Source of the DNA: Anaerolinea sp.
GTDB lineage: Bacteria; Chloroflexota; Anaerolineae; Promineifilales; Promineifilaceae
NCBI GenBank assembly: GCA_014879875.1
Contig: JACSRF010000334.1
Location: 1-48,786, forward strand
Direction of reading: 5' to 3'
DNA: 48,786 nucleotides
Shown here in pieces: positions 1 to 8,303 of the stretch (positions within the stretch are counted from its first letter, which is position 1; every line of letters starts with the position of its first letter). The notes under the pieces are model-generated. The model had not been told where the DNA came from. It made no database searches and worked only from the letters and a program-made list of their open reading frames with translations. The position numbers and the translations under genes were made by a program.

Positions 1-68
1 CCAACGCAGTTGTCCATCCAACGCAGTTGTCCATCCAACGCAGTTGTCCATCCAACGCAGTTGTCCAT
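1..68. repeat. Four perfect 17-bp tandem repeats
   Basis: Four exact head-to-tail copies of CCAACGCAGTTGTCCAT fill 1-17, 18-34, 35-51 and 52-68. The array may continue left of the window. It lies downstream of sufD, has no spacers and is not a CRISPR. Confidence 0.9.
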
Positions 69-88
69 CACGCTTCACGTTTCACGCT
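68..88. repeat. Short heptamer array
   Basis: Three adjacent heptamers (TCACGCT, TCACGTT, TCACGCT) sit between the 17-bp repeats and the sufD stop codon. They match the heptamers found at 19632-19666. Confidence 0.6.
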
Positions 89-91
89 CTG

Positions 92-1390
92 TCAGGCGTT
101 GATTTTTTCAACAATCCGGCTGAAGATGCGCTCACGAATGCCTTCAAAGGGGATGCGGCGCATGAGTGGATCGAAGAAGCCTTGTACAGACATTTCAACG
201 GCCGTCTTGTACGGAATCCCCCGGCTCATCAAATAGAAAATCTCTTCCCGGTCTAGCTTGCCAATCGCCGAAGCATGGGTGCAGATCACGTCATCTGCTT
301 CAATTTCTAGCCCAGGAATGGAGTCGGCGCGGGCTGTTTTATCTAGCATCAGGTTGCGGTTGGCCTGGAAACCGTTGATTTTTTGTGAACCGGGCAGGGC
401 TTTAATCATCCCTTGCCAGACAGTGCGCGATTGATCCTTGAGCGCCCCTTTGTAGAGCAGGTCGCTGACGGTTTCGCTGGCGTTGTGGTTTTGTTGGGTG
501 TCCAGGTCGAGGTGTTGACGGCCGTTCGTGAAGAAAATACCCGACATACGCCCCCAGGCCCCTGGTCTGTCCAGTTCCATCGTCTGGAACGCTTTGGTCA
601 GGCGTGTGCCCATCATGCTCGTCACCCAGTCCAGCTTGCCGTCACGGCCAACACGGCCGCGTTCGTGGTTGAACTGCCACATGTTCGCGCCAAAATCTTG
701 CAAACCGGCATAGATCAGGCTGGCATTGTCGCGCACAAGCAGCTCAATGACGCCATTGTGGAAGGACATGCCGCTGCCGCTGGCCGAAGCGTACTCATCC
801 ATGAAGACTGCTTCGGCGCCATCTTCAATGACGACCAGGGTGTGCGTGAAGGTTTTGCCGTTTTCGCTCCACAACACGCTGTGGAATGGGGCGGCGGCTT
901 TGGTATTCTTCGGTACGTACAGGAATGTGCCCCCACGCCAGAAAGCGCCATGCAGGGCAGCAAATTTGCCTTCAGAGACCTGCACGCCATCGGTCATGAA
1001 ATGTTTTTGTACCAGGTCAGGGTATTGGGCAACGGCCGTGTGCATGTCGCAAAAAATGACGCCCTGCGCTTGCATCTCATCACTGAATTCATACAGGCGT
1101 GTGACGCCATCTACTTGCAGCAAGTTGCCACCTGTTTCATCGGTCGTTAACTGCTGATTCAAAAACGAGGGGATTTCGGCAGTGGTGGCGGCGTCACCAT
1201 TCACCGAGGGGCCGATTTCATCCAACTTTAAGCGGCGCAAATTGGTACGTCGCCACTCTTCGTCATTCTGCGTGGGCATGGGGGTGTTTTCATACACCGT
1301 GAAGGCGCGTAGGCGGAATTGTCGCATCCATTCCGGTTCTTGTAAGGATGCCGATAATTTTTCGACTGCTTCTCTGGTAAATGCTGTCAT
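92..1390 (-). CDS. sufD: Fe-S cluster assembly scaffold protein SufD
   Basis: This 432-residue protein is the SufD subunit of the SufBC2D scaffold that builds Fe-S clusters in the cytoplasm. The C-terminal beta-helix region resembles SufB. His372, in ICTHASAIG, sits where the conserved SufD histidine (His360 in E. coli) is found, followed by the family tail motif [12 protein letters not shown]. Length matches the family. The ATG at 1390 is preceded by AAGGGA as a weak ribosome site. It is the third gene of sufC-sufB-sufD, but is separated from sufB by 250 bp that contains a nested palindromic repeat. No sufS or sufU is visible; either could lie beyond the left edge. Confidence 0.93.
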   Translation of the reverse strand: MTAFTREAVEKLSASLQEPEWMRQFRLRAFTVYENTPMPTQNDEEWRRTNLRRLKLDEIGPSVNGDAATTAEIPSFLNQQLTTDETGGNLLQVDGVTRLYEFSDEMQAQGVIFCDMHTAVAQYPDLVQKHFMTDGVQVSEGKFAALHGAFWRGGTFLYVPKNTKAAAPFHSVLWSENGKTFTHTLVVIEDGAEAVFMDEYASASGSGMSFHNGVIELLVRDNASLIYAGLQDFGANMWQFNHERGRVGRDGKLDWVTSMMGTRLTKAFQTMELDRPGAWGRMSGIFFTNGRQHLDLDTQQNHNASETVSDLLYKGALKDQSRTVWQGMIKALPGSQKINGFQANRNLMLDKTARADSIPGLEIEADDVICTHASAIGKLDREEIFYLMSRGIPYKTAVEMSVQGFFDPLMRRIPFEGIRERIFSRIVEKINA

Positions 1391-1434
1391 GATTTCCCTT
1401 TTTTAGTGGTAACCATTCAGTGTTGTTTTGGAAC

Positions 1435-1616
1435 ACGGAGTTTCACAGAGAAGATACGGAGATACACAGAGAGGAAGAAGTCATCATGTAGGGCAATTTG
1501 TCAAATTGCCCTACATACGCAAAGACGAAAACGTCGTTTACACATTAAAGGAAAATAATGGACAAATCCTTCTTCTTTCCGTGAAAATCTCTGTGATTCC
1601 TCTGTAAAACTCCGTA
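1435..1616. repeat. Nested inverted-repeat element between sufB and sufD
   Basis: Two imperfect arms of about 45-48 bp (1435-1480, beginning ACGGAGTTTCACAGAG, and 1569-1616, whose complement begins ACGGAGTTTTACAGAG) enclose a perfect inner hairpin at 1486-1516. The layout is that of a small non-coding mobile (MITE-like) element. No ORF is present. It sits inside the suf operon. Confidence 0.65.
1486..1516. repeat. Dispersed hairpin, copy 1
   Basis: ATGTAGGGCAATTTG at 1486-1500 and its exact complement at 1502-1516 form a 15-bp stem around one base. The same sequence, including the flanking AAGTCATC, recurs inverted at 34550-34576. A variant with a different core is at 26084-26105. Confidence 0.85.
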
Positions 1617-1621
1617 TAACT

Positions 1622-1635
1622 GATCACTGATTACC
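1622..1635. repeat. Heptamer pair GATCACT-GATTACC
   Basis: Two heptamers of the same type as the large array at 31362-31529 lie just after the sufB stop codon. Confidence 0.5.
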
Positions 1636-1640
1636 GTTTG

Positions 1641-3077
1641 TTAGCCGATAGAGCCTTCCATCTGCAACTGAATCAAGCGATTCATCTCAATGGCGTATTC
1701 CATGGGCAGTTCTTTGACCAATGGCTCGATGAACCCATTGACGATCATCGAGGTCGCCATTTCTTCGGAGATGCCGCGGCTCATCAGGTAGAAAAGTTGT
1801 TCTTCGCCAACTTTGCTCACAGAGGCTTCGTGCCCGATGTTCACGTCTTCGGCGTCAATTTCAATGTAGGGGTAGGTGTCGGAACGGCTGTTTTCGTCAA
1901 GCAGCAGGGCGTCGCAAACCACATTTGATTTCACGTTTTCGGCGCCTTTGTTTACTTTTAGCAGCCCACGATAGGAAGCGCGACCGCCACCTTTGCTGAT
2001 GGACTTGGAAATGATGCGGCTGGTGGTGTTGGGGGCGACGTGAACGACCTTGCCGCCGGCGTCCTGGTGCTGTCCAGGCCCGGCAAAAGCGATGGAAAGG
2101 ATTTCACCGTGCGCGCCTTCCCCGGTCAGGTAAACGGCCGGGTACTTCATGGTTACTTTTGAGCCTAAGTTGCCATCTACCCATTCCATTGTCGCCTTTT
2201 CTTCGGCGACGGCGCGCTTGGTGACCAGGTTGTAGACGTTGTTTGACCAGTTTTGAATGGTGGTGTAGCGGCAGCGGCCACCTTTGCGCACAACAATTTC
2301 GACAACGGCCGAATGCAGCGAGTCAGAGGAGTAAATGGGCGCGGTACACCCTTCGACGTAGTGGACATAAGCGCCTTCGTCTACGATGATCAAGGTACGC
2401 TCGAATTGGCCGACGTTTTTGGCGTTGATGCGGAAGTATGCCTGGAGGGGCATGTCTACCTGGACGCCCGGTGGCACGTAAATGAAGCTGCCGCCTGACC
2501 AGACGGCCGTATTCAGCGCCGCAAACTTGTTGTCGTTGTATGGGATGATGGTGGCGAAGTATTCTTTAACAATGTCAGGATGTTCGCGCAGCCCGTCATC
2601 CATACTCAGGAAGACGACGCCTTTATCTTCCAGGTCCTTCTTGATATTGTGGTAGATCACTTCCGACTCATATTGCGCGGCGACGCCAGAAAGGAATTTC
2701 TGCTCTGCTTGGGGGATGCCCAGCTTATTGAAGGTGTCTTTGATATATCCTGGTACGTCTTCCCAGGTGTCGCCTTGTTGATTTGATGGCTTAATGTAAT
2801 AGTAGATGTCGTCAAAATGAATACCAGACAGGTCAGCGCCCCAGTTGGGCATCGGCCGTTCCAGAAAATGTTGATATGACTTCAGGCGAATGTCTAGCAT
2901 CCATTCCGGTTCACCTTTCATGAGGGACATGGCGCGGATGACGTTTTCATCTAGCCCCTTTTCCGCCTTAAATATGTAATCTTCAACGTCAGAAAAGCCG
3001 TATTTCGTCGCGTAATCCTGGTTGACGCCGGCAACAACTTCTTCTTCAGTTAGTTCACGTTCGACAATAGCAGCCAT
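1641..3077 (-). CDS. sufB: Fe-S cluster assembly scaffold protein SufB
   Basis: SufB is the main scaffold subunit on which the nascent Fe-S cluster is built from sulfur delivered by the cysteine desulfurase. The 478-residue length is typical. Cys388, in VVCDALL, aligns with the essential cysteine known from E. coli SufB (Cys405), and the [20 protein letters not shown] block is the family signature. The start is well supported: one base after the sufC stop codon, with a strong ribosome site (GGAGGT, complement of 3083-3088) inside the sufC end. It is the second gene of the leftward suf operon. Confidence 0.96.
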   Translation of the reverse strand: MAAIVERELTEEEVVAGVNQDYATKYGFSDVEDYIFKAEKGLDENVIRAMSLMKGEPEWMLDIRLKSYQHFLERPMPNWGADLSGIHFDDIYYYIKPSNQQGDTWEDVPGYIKDTFNKLGIPQAEQKFLSGVAAQYESEVIYHNIKKDLEDKGVVFLSMDDGLREHPDIVKEYFATIIPYNDNKFAALNTAVWSGGSFIYVPPGVQVDMPLQAYFRINAKNVGQFERTLIIVDEGAYVHYVEGCTAPIYSSDSLHSAVVEIVVRKGGRCRYTTIQNWSNNVYNLVTKRAVAEEKATMEWVDGNLGSKVTMKYPAVYLTGEGAHGEILSIAFAGPGQHQDAGGKVVHVAPNTTSRIISKSISKGGGRASYRGLLKVNKGAENVKSNVVCDALLLDENSRSDTYPYIEIDAEDVNIGHEASVSKVGEEQLFYLMSRGISEEMATSMIVNGFIEPLVKELPMEYAIEMNRLIQLQMEGSIG

Positions 3078-3078
3078 G

Positions 3079-3861
3079 TTATACCTCCTCTAAGATACCA
3101 TGCTTCTCGCGCAGCCAGTCGTAGCCACGCTCTTCCAAATGGAGCGCCAGATCAGGGCCGCCACTTTCGACGATACGGCCGTCGAGCATAATGTGGACAT
3201 AATCTGGGGTAATGTAATTCAAAATACGTTGGTAATGGGTGATGACTAAAATCCCCATGTTCAGTTCTTGCTTCAAGCGCATGGATCCTTCGGACACCAC
3301 GCGCAGCGCGTCAATGTCCAGGCCAGAGTCCGTCTCGTCCATGATGGCGATTTTCGGCTCCACTGTTGCCATTTGCAAAATCTCCACGCGCTTTTTCTCG
3401 CCGCCGGAGAAGCCTTCGTTCAGGTAACGGCCGGCAAATTTGTGGTCAATGCCGAGCATGTCCATTTTCTCTTTGAGCAAACGGCGAAAAGCGGGGATGG
3501 AAATACCCTTGTCTTCTGGGTCAGCAGCCTGGCGGCGCGAATTGATGATCTGGCGCAAAAATTTTGCCAGCGTCACGCCGGGTACGGCCGCCGGGTATTG
3601 AAACGCCAGGAACAGACCGATGCGTGAACGCTCGTCCGCTTCCATTTCGAGTAAATCGTGGCCGTCAAAAATGACCTCACCGGCCGTTGTCTCATAAGCG
3701 GGATGCCCGGCCAGCGTGAAAGCGAGGGTGCTTTTGCCGGACCCATTTGGACCCATCAAAGCATGTACTTCACCTTGTTTAATTAAGAGGTCAATGCCCT
3801 TCAAAATAGGTTGATCCGCAACCGATGCGTGCAAATTTTTGATTTCTAAAGCAGTTGTCAT
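3079..3861 (-). CDS. sufC: Fe-S assembly ABC ATPase SufC
   Basis: This 260-residue cytoplasmic ABC ATPase drives conformational change in the SufBCD scaffold. Walker A (GPNGSGKST) is at residues 37-45, the ABC signature (SGGEKKR) at 152-158, Walker B (IAIMDE) at 171-176 and the switch His at 209. The signature and the DETDSGLD stretch are diagnostic for SufC rather than for a transporter ATPase. It is first in the operon, under the promoter at 3940-3968. AGGAG lies 13 bp before the ATG, slightly far for a ribosome site. Confidence 0.96.
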   Translation of the reverse strand: MTTALEIKNLHASVADQPILKGIDLLIKQGEVHALMGPNGSGKSTLAFTLAGHPAYETTAGEVIFDGHDLLEMEADERSRIGLFLAFQYPAAVPGVTLAKFLRQIINSRRQAADPEDKGISIPAFRRLLKEKMDMLGIDHKFAGRYLNEGFSGGEKKRVEILQMATVEPKIAIMDETDSGLDIDALRVVSEGSMRLKQELNMGILVITHYQRILNYITPDYVHIMLDGRIVESGGPDLALHLEERGYDWLREKHGILEEV

Positions 3862-3939
3862 GTTGGTATGTTAGCTCCTGTTAGGGTTTTATGTCCTGAT
3901 GAATATAGACATTTTGTTGACATGAACTAGACGAAGCCG

Positions 3940-3968
3940 ATTATAGCATAGGCATCATGCCTCGTCAA
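3940..3968 (-). promoter_or_regulatory. Promoter of sufCBD
   Basis: On the minus strand TTGACG (3968-3963) and TATAAT (3945-3940) are separated by exactly 17 bp, a near-perfect housekeeping promoter. Transcription would start about 3932, some 70 bp before the sufC ATG. Confidence 0.8.
3950..3962. promoter_or_regulatory. Palindrome inside the suf promoter, candidate repressor site
   Basis: AGGCATCATGCCT is a perfect 6+1+6 palindrome that fills most of the -35/-10 spacer of the suf promoter. A protein bound here would block polymerase. The adjacent SufR-like regulator is the natural candidate. The sequence is not the CAAC-N6-GTTG site I recall for cyanobacterial SufR. Confidence 0.5.
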
Positions 3969-4001
3969 TATTTATGATAAAAATAATAAAAATAGCATCA
4001 A

Positions 4002-4030
4002 TTGACAAATAAAACAGCGACTGTTATAAT
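4002..4030 (+). promoter_or_regulatory. Consensus promoter of the sufR-like gene
   Basis: TTGACA (4002-4007) and TATAAT (4025-4030) are separated by 17 bp, an exact consensus promoter. Transcription would begin about 4037. It is divergent from, and about 60 bp away from, the sufCBD promoter. Confidence 0.85.
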
Positions 4031-4046
4031 CGCACTCGTGTACTAA

Positions 4047-4697
4047 ATGAGGATTTTAACGGTGAAACCTGTAAGCAGCAATAATAAGAAGAGTACCCGC
4101 GACATTATCTTAGAGAGTATTAAAGCTTCGCATCAGGCAAAAGTTGAAGATCTGGCGGAAGTAGCCAATGTTTCCCCGGTTACGGTGCGCCACCATCTCA
4201 ATTCATTGCAAGCGGAGGGTTTAATTGAGGCCGGTAGTGTACGTCGGAAGGTGGGACGGCCGTATTACGTATACAGTTTGAGCGCGAAAGGGGAAGAACT
4301 CTTTCCCAAGCGTTATATGCGCCTGACCAACCGTTTGTTGGATGAGTTAAAAGCTGTCCTGCCACAAGCTGTCATTGAGCAGATATTCAACGGCGTTGTA
4401 CAGACGGTGATATCCGAGCATCGCATTCACTTTGCCGGGCTGTCATTTGAGCAGCGGCTTGACTATCTGGTAGGCTTGTTAAAGGAAGAAGGGTTCCTGT
4501 CCAAATGGGAAAAGACAGCAGAGGGATATGTGCTGACAGAGTATAGCTGCCCATACTATTCAATTGGGCAAGAACACGCGGAAATTTGCACGTTCGACAA
4601 AGAACTGATCTTAAGCGTTTTAGAAAGCCCGATTCAGCAGCACAGTTGCATGCTTCAAGGCGCAGATTGCTGCCAATTCACGTTTGCCCCTGGTTGA
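4047..4697 (+). CDS. SufR-like Fe-S-sensing transcriptional repressor
   Basis: The 216-residue protein has an N-terminal winged-helix domain (about residues 20-80, with TVRHHLNSLQAEGLI as recognition region and a GRPYYVYSLS wing). Its C-terminal domain holds Cys168, Cys181, Cys201, Cys208 and Cys209. The C-X12-C spacing and the position upstream of sufCBD match SufR, which binds an Fe-S cluster and represses the suf genes when clusters are plentiful. It probably controls both divergent promoters. Two starts are possible: ATG 4047, about 10 bases after the predicted transcription start, or GTG 4062, preceded by GAGGA at 4049-4053. The GTG may be the real one. DNA target and cluster type are inference. 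Confidence 0.85.
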   Translation: MRILTVKPVSSNNKKSTRDIILESIKASHQAKVEDLAEVANVSPVTVRHHLNSLQAEGLIEAGSVRRKVGRPYYVYSLSAKGEELFPKRYMRLTNRLLDELKAVLPQAVIEQIFNGVVQTVISEHRIHFAGLSFEQRLDYLVGLLKEEGFLSKWEKTAEGYVLTEYSCPYYSIGQEHAEICTFDKELILSVLESPIQQHSCMLQGADCCQFTFAPG

Positions 4698-4713
4698 GCG
4701 TTTATAGAAACGC
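4698..4713. other. Small perfect hairpin after the sufR-like gene
   Basis: GCGTTT-ATAG-AAACGC forms a 6-bp stem immediately after the stop codon. It has no T run, so it is probably not a full terminator. Transcription may continue into the 4762 gene. Confidence 0.4.
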
Positions 4714-4761
4714 CTGGTAATGTCCTGGTAGGGGCTGAGTCGTATAGATGAGGAATGAGAG

Positions 4762-5067
4762 ATGGTGCTGAGTAAAGAAGAAGAACTACTGGAATCATTG
4801 CGTAATGTCATAGACCCAGAAATTGGGATGAACATTGTTGAGTTGGGGCTGATACGCAATCTGGATGTAGCTGAAGATAAAGATTTTGCCAGGGTCACGA
4901 TGATTTTGACCACACCATTTTGCCCGTATGGCCCACAGCTTATTGAGCAGGTGCGGGTTGTGGGCAGCTCGGTGATGGCGGACGGCGTAGAAGTGGAAAT
5001 CGGCGCGGAATTATGGGATCCTTCGATGATGGAAGAAGGGGCCGGGGGAGATTGGGGATTGTTTTAG
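4762..5067 (+). CDS. MIP18/SufT-like Fe-S maturation protein (DUF59)
   Basis: This 101-residue cytoplasmic protein belongs to the MIP18 (DUF59) family, which includes SufT and helps insert Fe-S clusters into target proteins. It shows the family DPE motif (residues 18-20), NIVELGLI, and the TPFCPYGPQL segment with the conserved Cys54. GAGG at 4750-4753 gives a well-spaced ribosome site for the ATG at 4762. It lies 64 bp after the sufR-like gene and is probably co-transcribed, which fits a role in the same pathway. A strong hairpin terminator follows. Confidence 0.88.
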   Translation: MVLSKEEELLESLRNVIDPEIGMNIVELGLIRNLDVAEDKDFARVTMILTTPFCPYGPQLIEQVRVVGSSVMADGVEVEIGAELWDPSMMEEGAGGDWGLF

Positions 5068-5097
5068 GCAGCTCCTGGCAACAGTACGATCATCAGG

Positions 5098-5130
5098 AAA
5101 CGGCCGTTTGTTGACAAACGGCCGTTTTTT
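5098..5130. terminator. Bidirectional terminator built from two ACGGCCGT octamers
   Basis: AAACGGCCGTTTG (5098-5110), loop TTGA, and its exact complement (5115-5127) make a 13-bp stem followed by a T run on the plus strand. It lies between convergent genes (ends 5067 and 5130). The A run on the left lets it also act on the minus strand. Each arm carries one copy of the genome's abundant octamer. Confidence 0.88.
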
Positions 5131-6110
5131 CATGTGTGTGCGTAAATTCGCTGCCCCTTGCGCCAACGCTGCCACTTTTGGCGCAGCAGCGCTCCTTCCA
5201 AATACCGGTACAGCACCCCGTAAGGCATCCGACGCATATCCGACCATACATAACGCATATTCCCTGGGGCTTCTTCAATCTCCTGCAACAGCGCGTCCAG
5301 ATCGTACCCGATTAACGCCAGTTGTGCTGCGCCAATTTGCCGCAGATAGCGACGGCTCCACGCCTTACGCAGCGGATTTGCCAACGTTTGTTTCCACTTC
5401 TGTAATGGCTCCTGGCTCAACGTCTTATACTTGACCATCCCCGTGCTGTCACCGGTACGTCCCTTTAACCGCACCTGCGCAAAAGACACAATAATTTGCG
5501 GATCGAAGGGAAGCTGCAAATAGTTAAAGACGCGCGTCATCTCTTCCTCTGGATGTTGCAGCAGCTCTTCATAACGAATAGATAATACCTCGTCCATATG
5601 CTCTGTGTAAGCCTCAATCAATTGTGGTAAGCCCTCATGGAGACGTGTATCGTGTTCATATAAATTCCAGCGCCCGCCGGCCCAGGAATCCATCAGCGAC
5701 GCCGCCACCGCCAGCGGATTCCGCCACAAGAAAATGATTTTGGCTTCGGGAAAAAGCTGCATGATCTCTGGCGCAATCAGATGATAGGCAGCGGCTTTGT
5801 CTACAAAGTAGGTGGCTTCTCGCTTTGCGGCCTGCGCATAAAGCCGCAGCGCCAGTTCCCGTAATTCTGCTTGATATGTGGCAATTCCCCCTGGCAAATC
5901 ACGACAAAATTCCTCAAGCGCCCACACCGTAAAACGGTGGTTGTAGGCGCTGTATACGCCTTCCCTTTTCAAGGTGTAGAGCAAGGGCAGCAGCAGGTGC
6001 GACTCGGAAACGGTGGCGATTTGTTCGTGCGCTGCCAGCAGGCGTTGCAACAACGTTGAGCCAGAACGAGGCAATGAAAAGATGAAGATGGGGGTAGGGT
6101 AGTTGGACAT
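5130..6110 (-). CDS. PAPS-dependent sulfotransferase family protein
   Basis: The protein (326 residues from the ATG at 6110) has the 5'-phosphosulfate loop LPRSGST at residues 13-19 and the second PAPS-binding segment IIFLWRNPLAVAAS around Arg130, as in carbohydrate sulfotransferases. It would transfer sulfate from PAPS to a hydroxyl on a sugar or other acceptor. I chose ATG 6110 because the conserved domain begins directly after it. A longer frame to 6209 would overlap the upstream gene and adds non-conserved residues. It is the last gene of a leftward cluster of four glycosyltransferases, so a surface glycan is the likely acceptor (inference). It ends at the shared terminator. Confidence 0.85.
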   Translation of the reverse strand: MSNYPTPIFIFSLPRSGSTLLQRLLAAHEQIATVSESHLLLPLLYTLKREGVYSAYNHRFTVWALEEFCRDLPGGIATYQAELRELALRLYAQAAKREATYFVDKAAAYHLIAPEIMQLFPEAKIIFLWRNPLAVAASLMDSWAGGRWNLYEHDTRLHEGLPQLIEAYTEHMDEVLSIRYEELLQHPEEEMTRVFNYLQLPFDPQIIVSFAQVRLKGRTGDSTGMVKYKTLSQEPLQKWKQTLANPLRKAWSRRYLRQIGAAQLALIGYDLDALLQEIEEAPGNMRYVWSDMRRMPYGVLYRYLEGALLRQKWQRWRKGQRIYAHT

Positions 6111-6150
6111 ACACTTTCCGGTCAGGGCAGGGAACAGACGTAAGGCGCTG

Positions 6151-7197
6151 TCAGGTTCCTTTGGCCCACTGCTGGTAAGCGGCCGATACGTACAGAAATT
6201 GATTGTCAATCAATTCCTCGATCCGCTCAAACTGGCGTGAAGTGGGCTGTTTGATGGTCAGGTCTGGGCTATGTTGCAAAATACGGTGGTATTTTTTGTA
6301 ATCTTCAGAATGGGTGTGGTAGTTTTCTTCCTGGATGGCGCGTACCGTGCGCGCGGCGAAATCGGCCAGGAATTTATAATGGAACAAAACGGCCGTCACG
6401 TCAGCAATCTGCGCATCGCGCACAAAATGTTCGTCAACAAACAGGGGCTTGACACGGCCGTCTAGCAAAAAAAGTGGGTGTTTGATCAGGATAAAACGGA
6501 TATTGGTTTGCGGATCGAACAAGGTGCGACGAATGCCGCCCAAATATGTCTTGATCTCCTGCGTTGGCAGTTGATTGCGGGGAAAATGATAATCCATGCG
6601 CACAATATCGCTGATGTCGTAATAGCGGTAACACGCTTTCAGGTCGTCGTCAATGTGGCTGGTAACGGCCGTTAACGGCTGATCCGCAAACATATCGAGC
6701 ATATAGGCGATGACGGCCGTATACCCTCCCTGCCGCAAATACCCCAAAAACCGGGGCAAACTCACCACGTCAGAATGTGGGTAATCAAACAGTTCGTCAA
6801 TATCCACATACAACAGCCAGCGCCCCTGCTGCCCAAAGCGGCGGATCAGGTAATGGCGCAGCGCCATTTTATACCGCTTGAACGGCAGCCGGCATTGCAA
6901 AATGGTCACGTTGGTATACTGCTGCGCCAGACTCACCGTCTGGTCTGTCGAACCGTTATCCAGCAAAACAATGTGTTTTACGCCCAACTGCGCGTAATGC
7001 TGCATAAAGGAATTGACGTACAACTCGCCATCCCGCACCAGGCAGATAACGACCAGTTCATCTGTGTCATAGGGAACATCCGTTGGTCCGTGTACGTGCT
7101 CAATGGCGCGGGTAATCTGGCGGATTTGCAACGGCCGTACTCCATAAATCGCCCACGCCTTCAACAAACGCCCCCACGACTTAGACAACACATTCAT
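6151..7197 (-). CDS. Glycosyltransferase family 2-like protein
   Basis: The 348-residue protein has a GT-A fold of the Glyco_tranf_2_4/GT92-like kind. VVICLVRDGELYVNSFMQHY begins the nucleotide-binding region (about 49-68), LLDNGSTD follows at 78-85, and the metal-binding Asp pair is in YVDIDELF (Asp132, Asp134). No membrane segment is evident, so it is probably cytoplasmic. It is in the same operon as the sulfotransferase and three other glycosyltransferases. Donor and acceptor sugars cannot be read from the sequence. Confidence 0.82.
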   Translation of the reverse strand: MNVLSKSWGRLLKAWAIYGVRPLQIRQITRAIEHVHGPTDVPYDTDELVVICLVRDGELYVNSFMQHYAQLGVKHIVLLDNGSTDQTVSLAQQYTNVTILQCRLPFKRYKMALRHYLIRRFGQQGRWLLYVDIDELFDYPHSDVVSLPRFLGYLRQGGYTAVIAYMLDMFADQPLTAVTSHIDDDLKACYRYYDISDIVRMDYHFPRNQLPTQEIKTYLGGIRRTLFDPQTNIRFILIKHPLFLLDGRVKPLFVDEHFVRDAQIADVTAVLFHYKFLADFAARTVRAIQEENYHTHSEDYKKYHRILQHSPDLTIKQPTSRQFERIEELIDNQFLYVSAAYQQWAKGT

Positions 7198-7231
7198 GTT
7201 TCACACTTCTTCTTCAATCCGCTTCCACCGG

Positions 7232-8299
7232 TCAATCGAGTGGCAAATAGGCTTGCAAAAAGCAAATGAGCCGTTGGACATACGCATCCAGGTTTAGCTC
7301 CTCTTCAACGCGCTGGCGGGCGTTTTGCCCCAGACGCCGCGCCTCTTGTGGATTGGCTAATAAGTAAGCAATTGCCTCCCGCATTCCCTGGACATCGCCT
7401 GGGGGCACCAAAATGCCTGTCTCCCCATCTATGATGAAATCTACAATACCCCTTGAGCGAAAAGCAATAACCGCCCGCCCCATGCTCGCCGCTTCCAGAT
7501 AACCGGTGGCTCCGGCAGAATAAACGAGATCACGAATCGGTAAGACCACAAATTGGGCGCGCGCGTACCATTCACGTAGCTGAAACGGGAGCATATGTCT
7601 GATTGACGTGACGTTATCCGGCGTCTGCGCTTGCAGCCCGGTGACTTTTTCCCTGGCGTACCACATGCCGGCGGCCGCTACCTGCACATTGACAGGAAGG
7701 TCGGCCACTGCCTGAAACAAGGCCGCATAATCCCGTGACCTGGTTTCCCCAATGCTGACGACCAGATTTTTCTCTTGTGTAACCTTGACTAAGGGGGAAT
7801 AAAAGCGGTGGTCAATACTGTAAGGCAAGACATGCGTATGCGCAGGTGGAGCGCCCAGACTGACAAGATGCTGTTTCATACTCTGGCAGTGGACGGCAAT
7901 TCCGTCCATTGCCTGGAACAGGCCAAGCGTGGTAATCACCCGCTCCTGCATGGCTGACCAGCATTGGAACATCGTCACAAACTTCTGGCGCTGTGGCCGC
8001 GGACGGTTCAAGAGGGCGAAGGGAATGCCCGCTCGTTCTGACATGGCAAAAACCAGCCGGTAGGCAGATTTTTGCCGCAGACCCAGCAGAGTCAGGTATA
8101 GATCAGAGTGCATCTGGGTCTCTAAATAGCGTAAAAAATTACCGGCCTGAGTCTGGTTGTAGACGTTATAGTTGAGAAAATGGGTTTTAAGCCGCCGTTG
8201 CAGTTCCACGTAATCAACGCGCGGATAATACATGTGATTCGTATCTTGGATTTGGTCAGATTTGAGGCCAGCCGTAGCCAGGGTGAGAATGTCAGTCAT
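7232..8299 (-). CDS. Glycosyltransferase family 4 (GT-B fold)
   Basis: The 355-residue protein has the C-terminal nucleotide-sugar-binding half of GT4 enzymes: VVSIGETRSRDYAALF opens the domain, and GATGYLEAASMGRAVIAFRS carries the conserved glutamate-rich donor site, followed by GETGILVPPGD. The N-terminal acceptor half is less conserved, as usual. It starts 4 bp after the upstream GT2 gene ends (8304), so the genes are translated from one message. Product specificity is unknown. Confidence 0.88.
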   Translation of the reverse strand: MTDILTLATAGLKSDQIQDTNHMYYPRVDYVELQRRLKTHFLNYNVYNQTQAGNFLRYLETQMHSDLYLTLLGLRQKSAYRLVFAMSERAGIPFALLNRPRPQRQKFVTMFQCWSAMQERVITTLGLFQAMDGIAVHCQSMKQHLVSLGAPPAHTHVLPYSIDHRFYSPLVKVTQEKNLVVSIGETRSRDYAALFQAVADLPVNVQVAAAGMWYAREKVTGLQAQTPDNVTSIRHMLPFQLREWYARAQFVVLPIRDLVYSAGATGYLEAASMGRAVIAFRSRGIVDFIIDGETGILVPPGDVQGMREAIAYLLANPQEARRLGQNARQRVEEELNLDAYVQRLICFLQAYLPLD

Positions 8300-8303
8300 A
8301 CGC

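Noticed and set aside
1-68. CRISPR-like direct repeats
   Set aside because: The 17-bp units abut without spacers, so this is a plain tandem repeat.
413-1150. Long plus-strand open frame opposite sufD
   Set aside because: It is antisense to a clear sufD gene, and its translation shows no domain pattern. Similar long antisense frames at 10786, 12166, 17585, 32003, 39448 and 41909 were rejected for the same reason.
1435-1616. Insertion sequence
   Set aside because: There is no transposase frame, only nested inverted repeats; at most a non-autonomous element.
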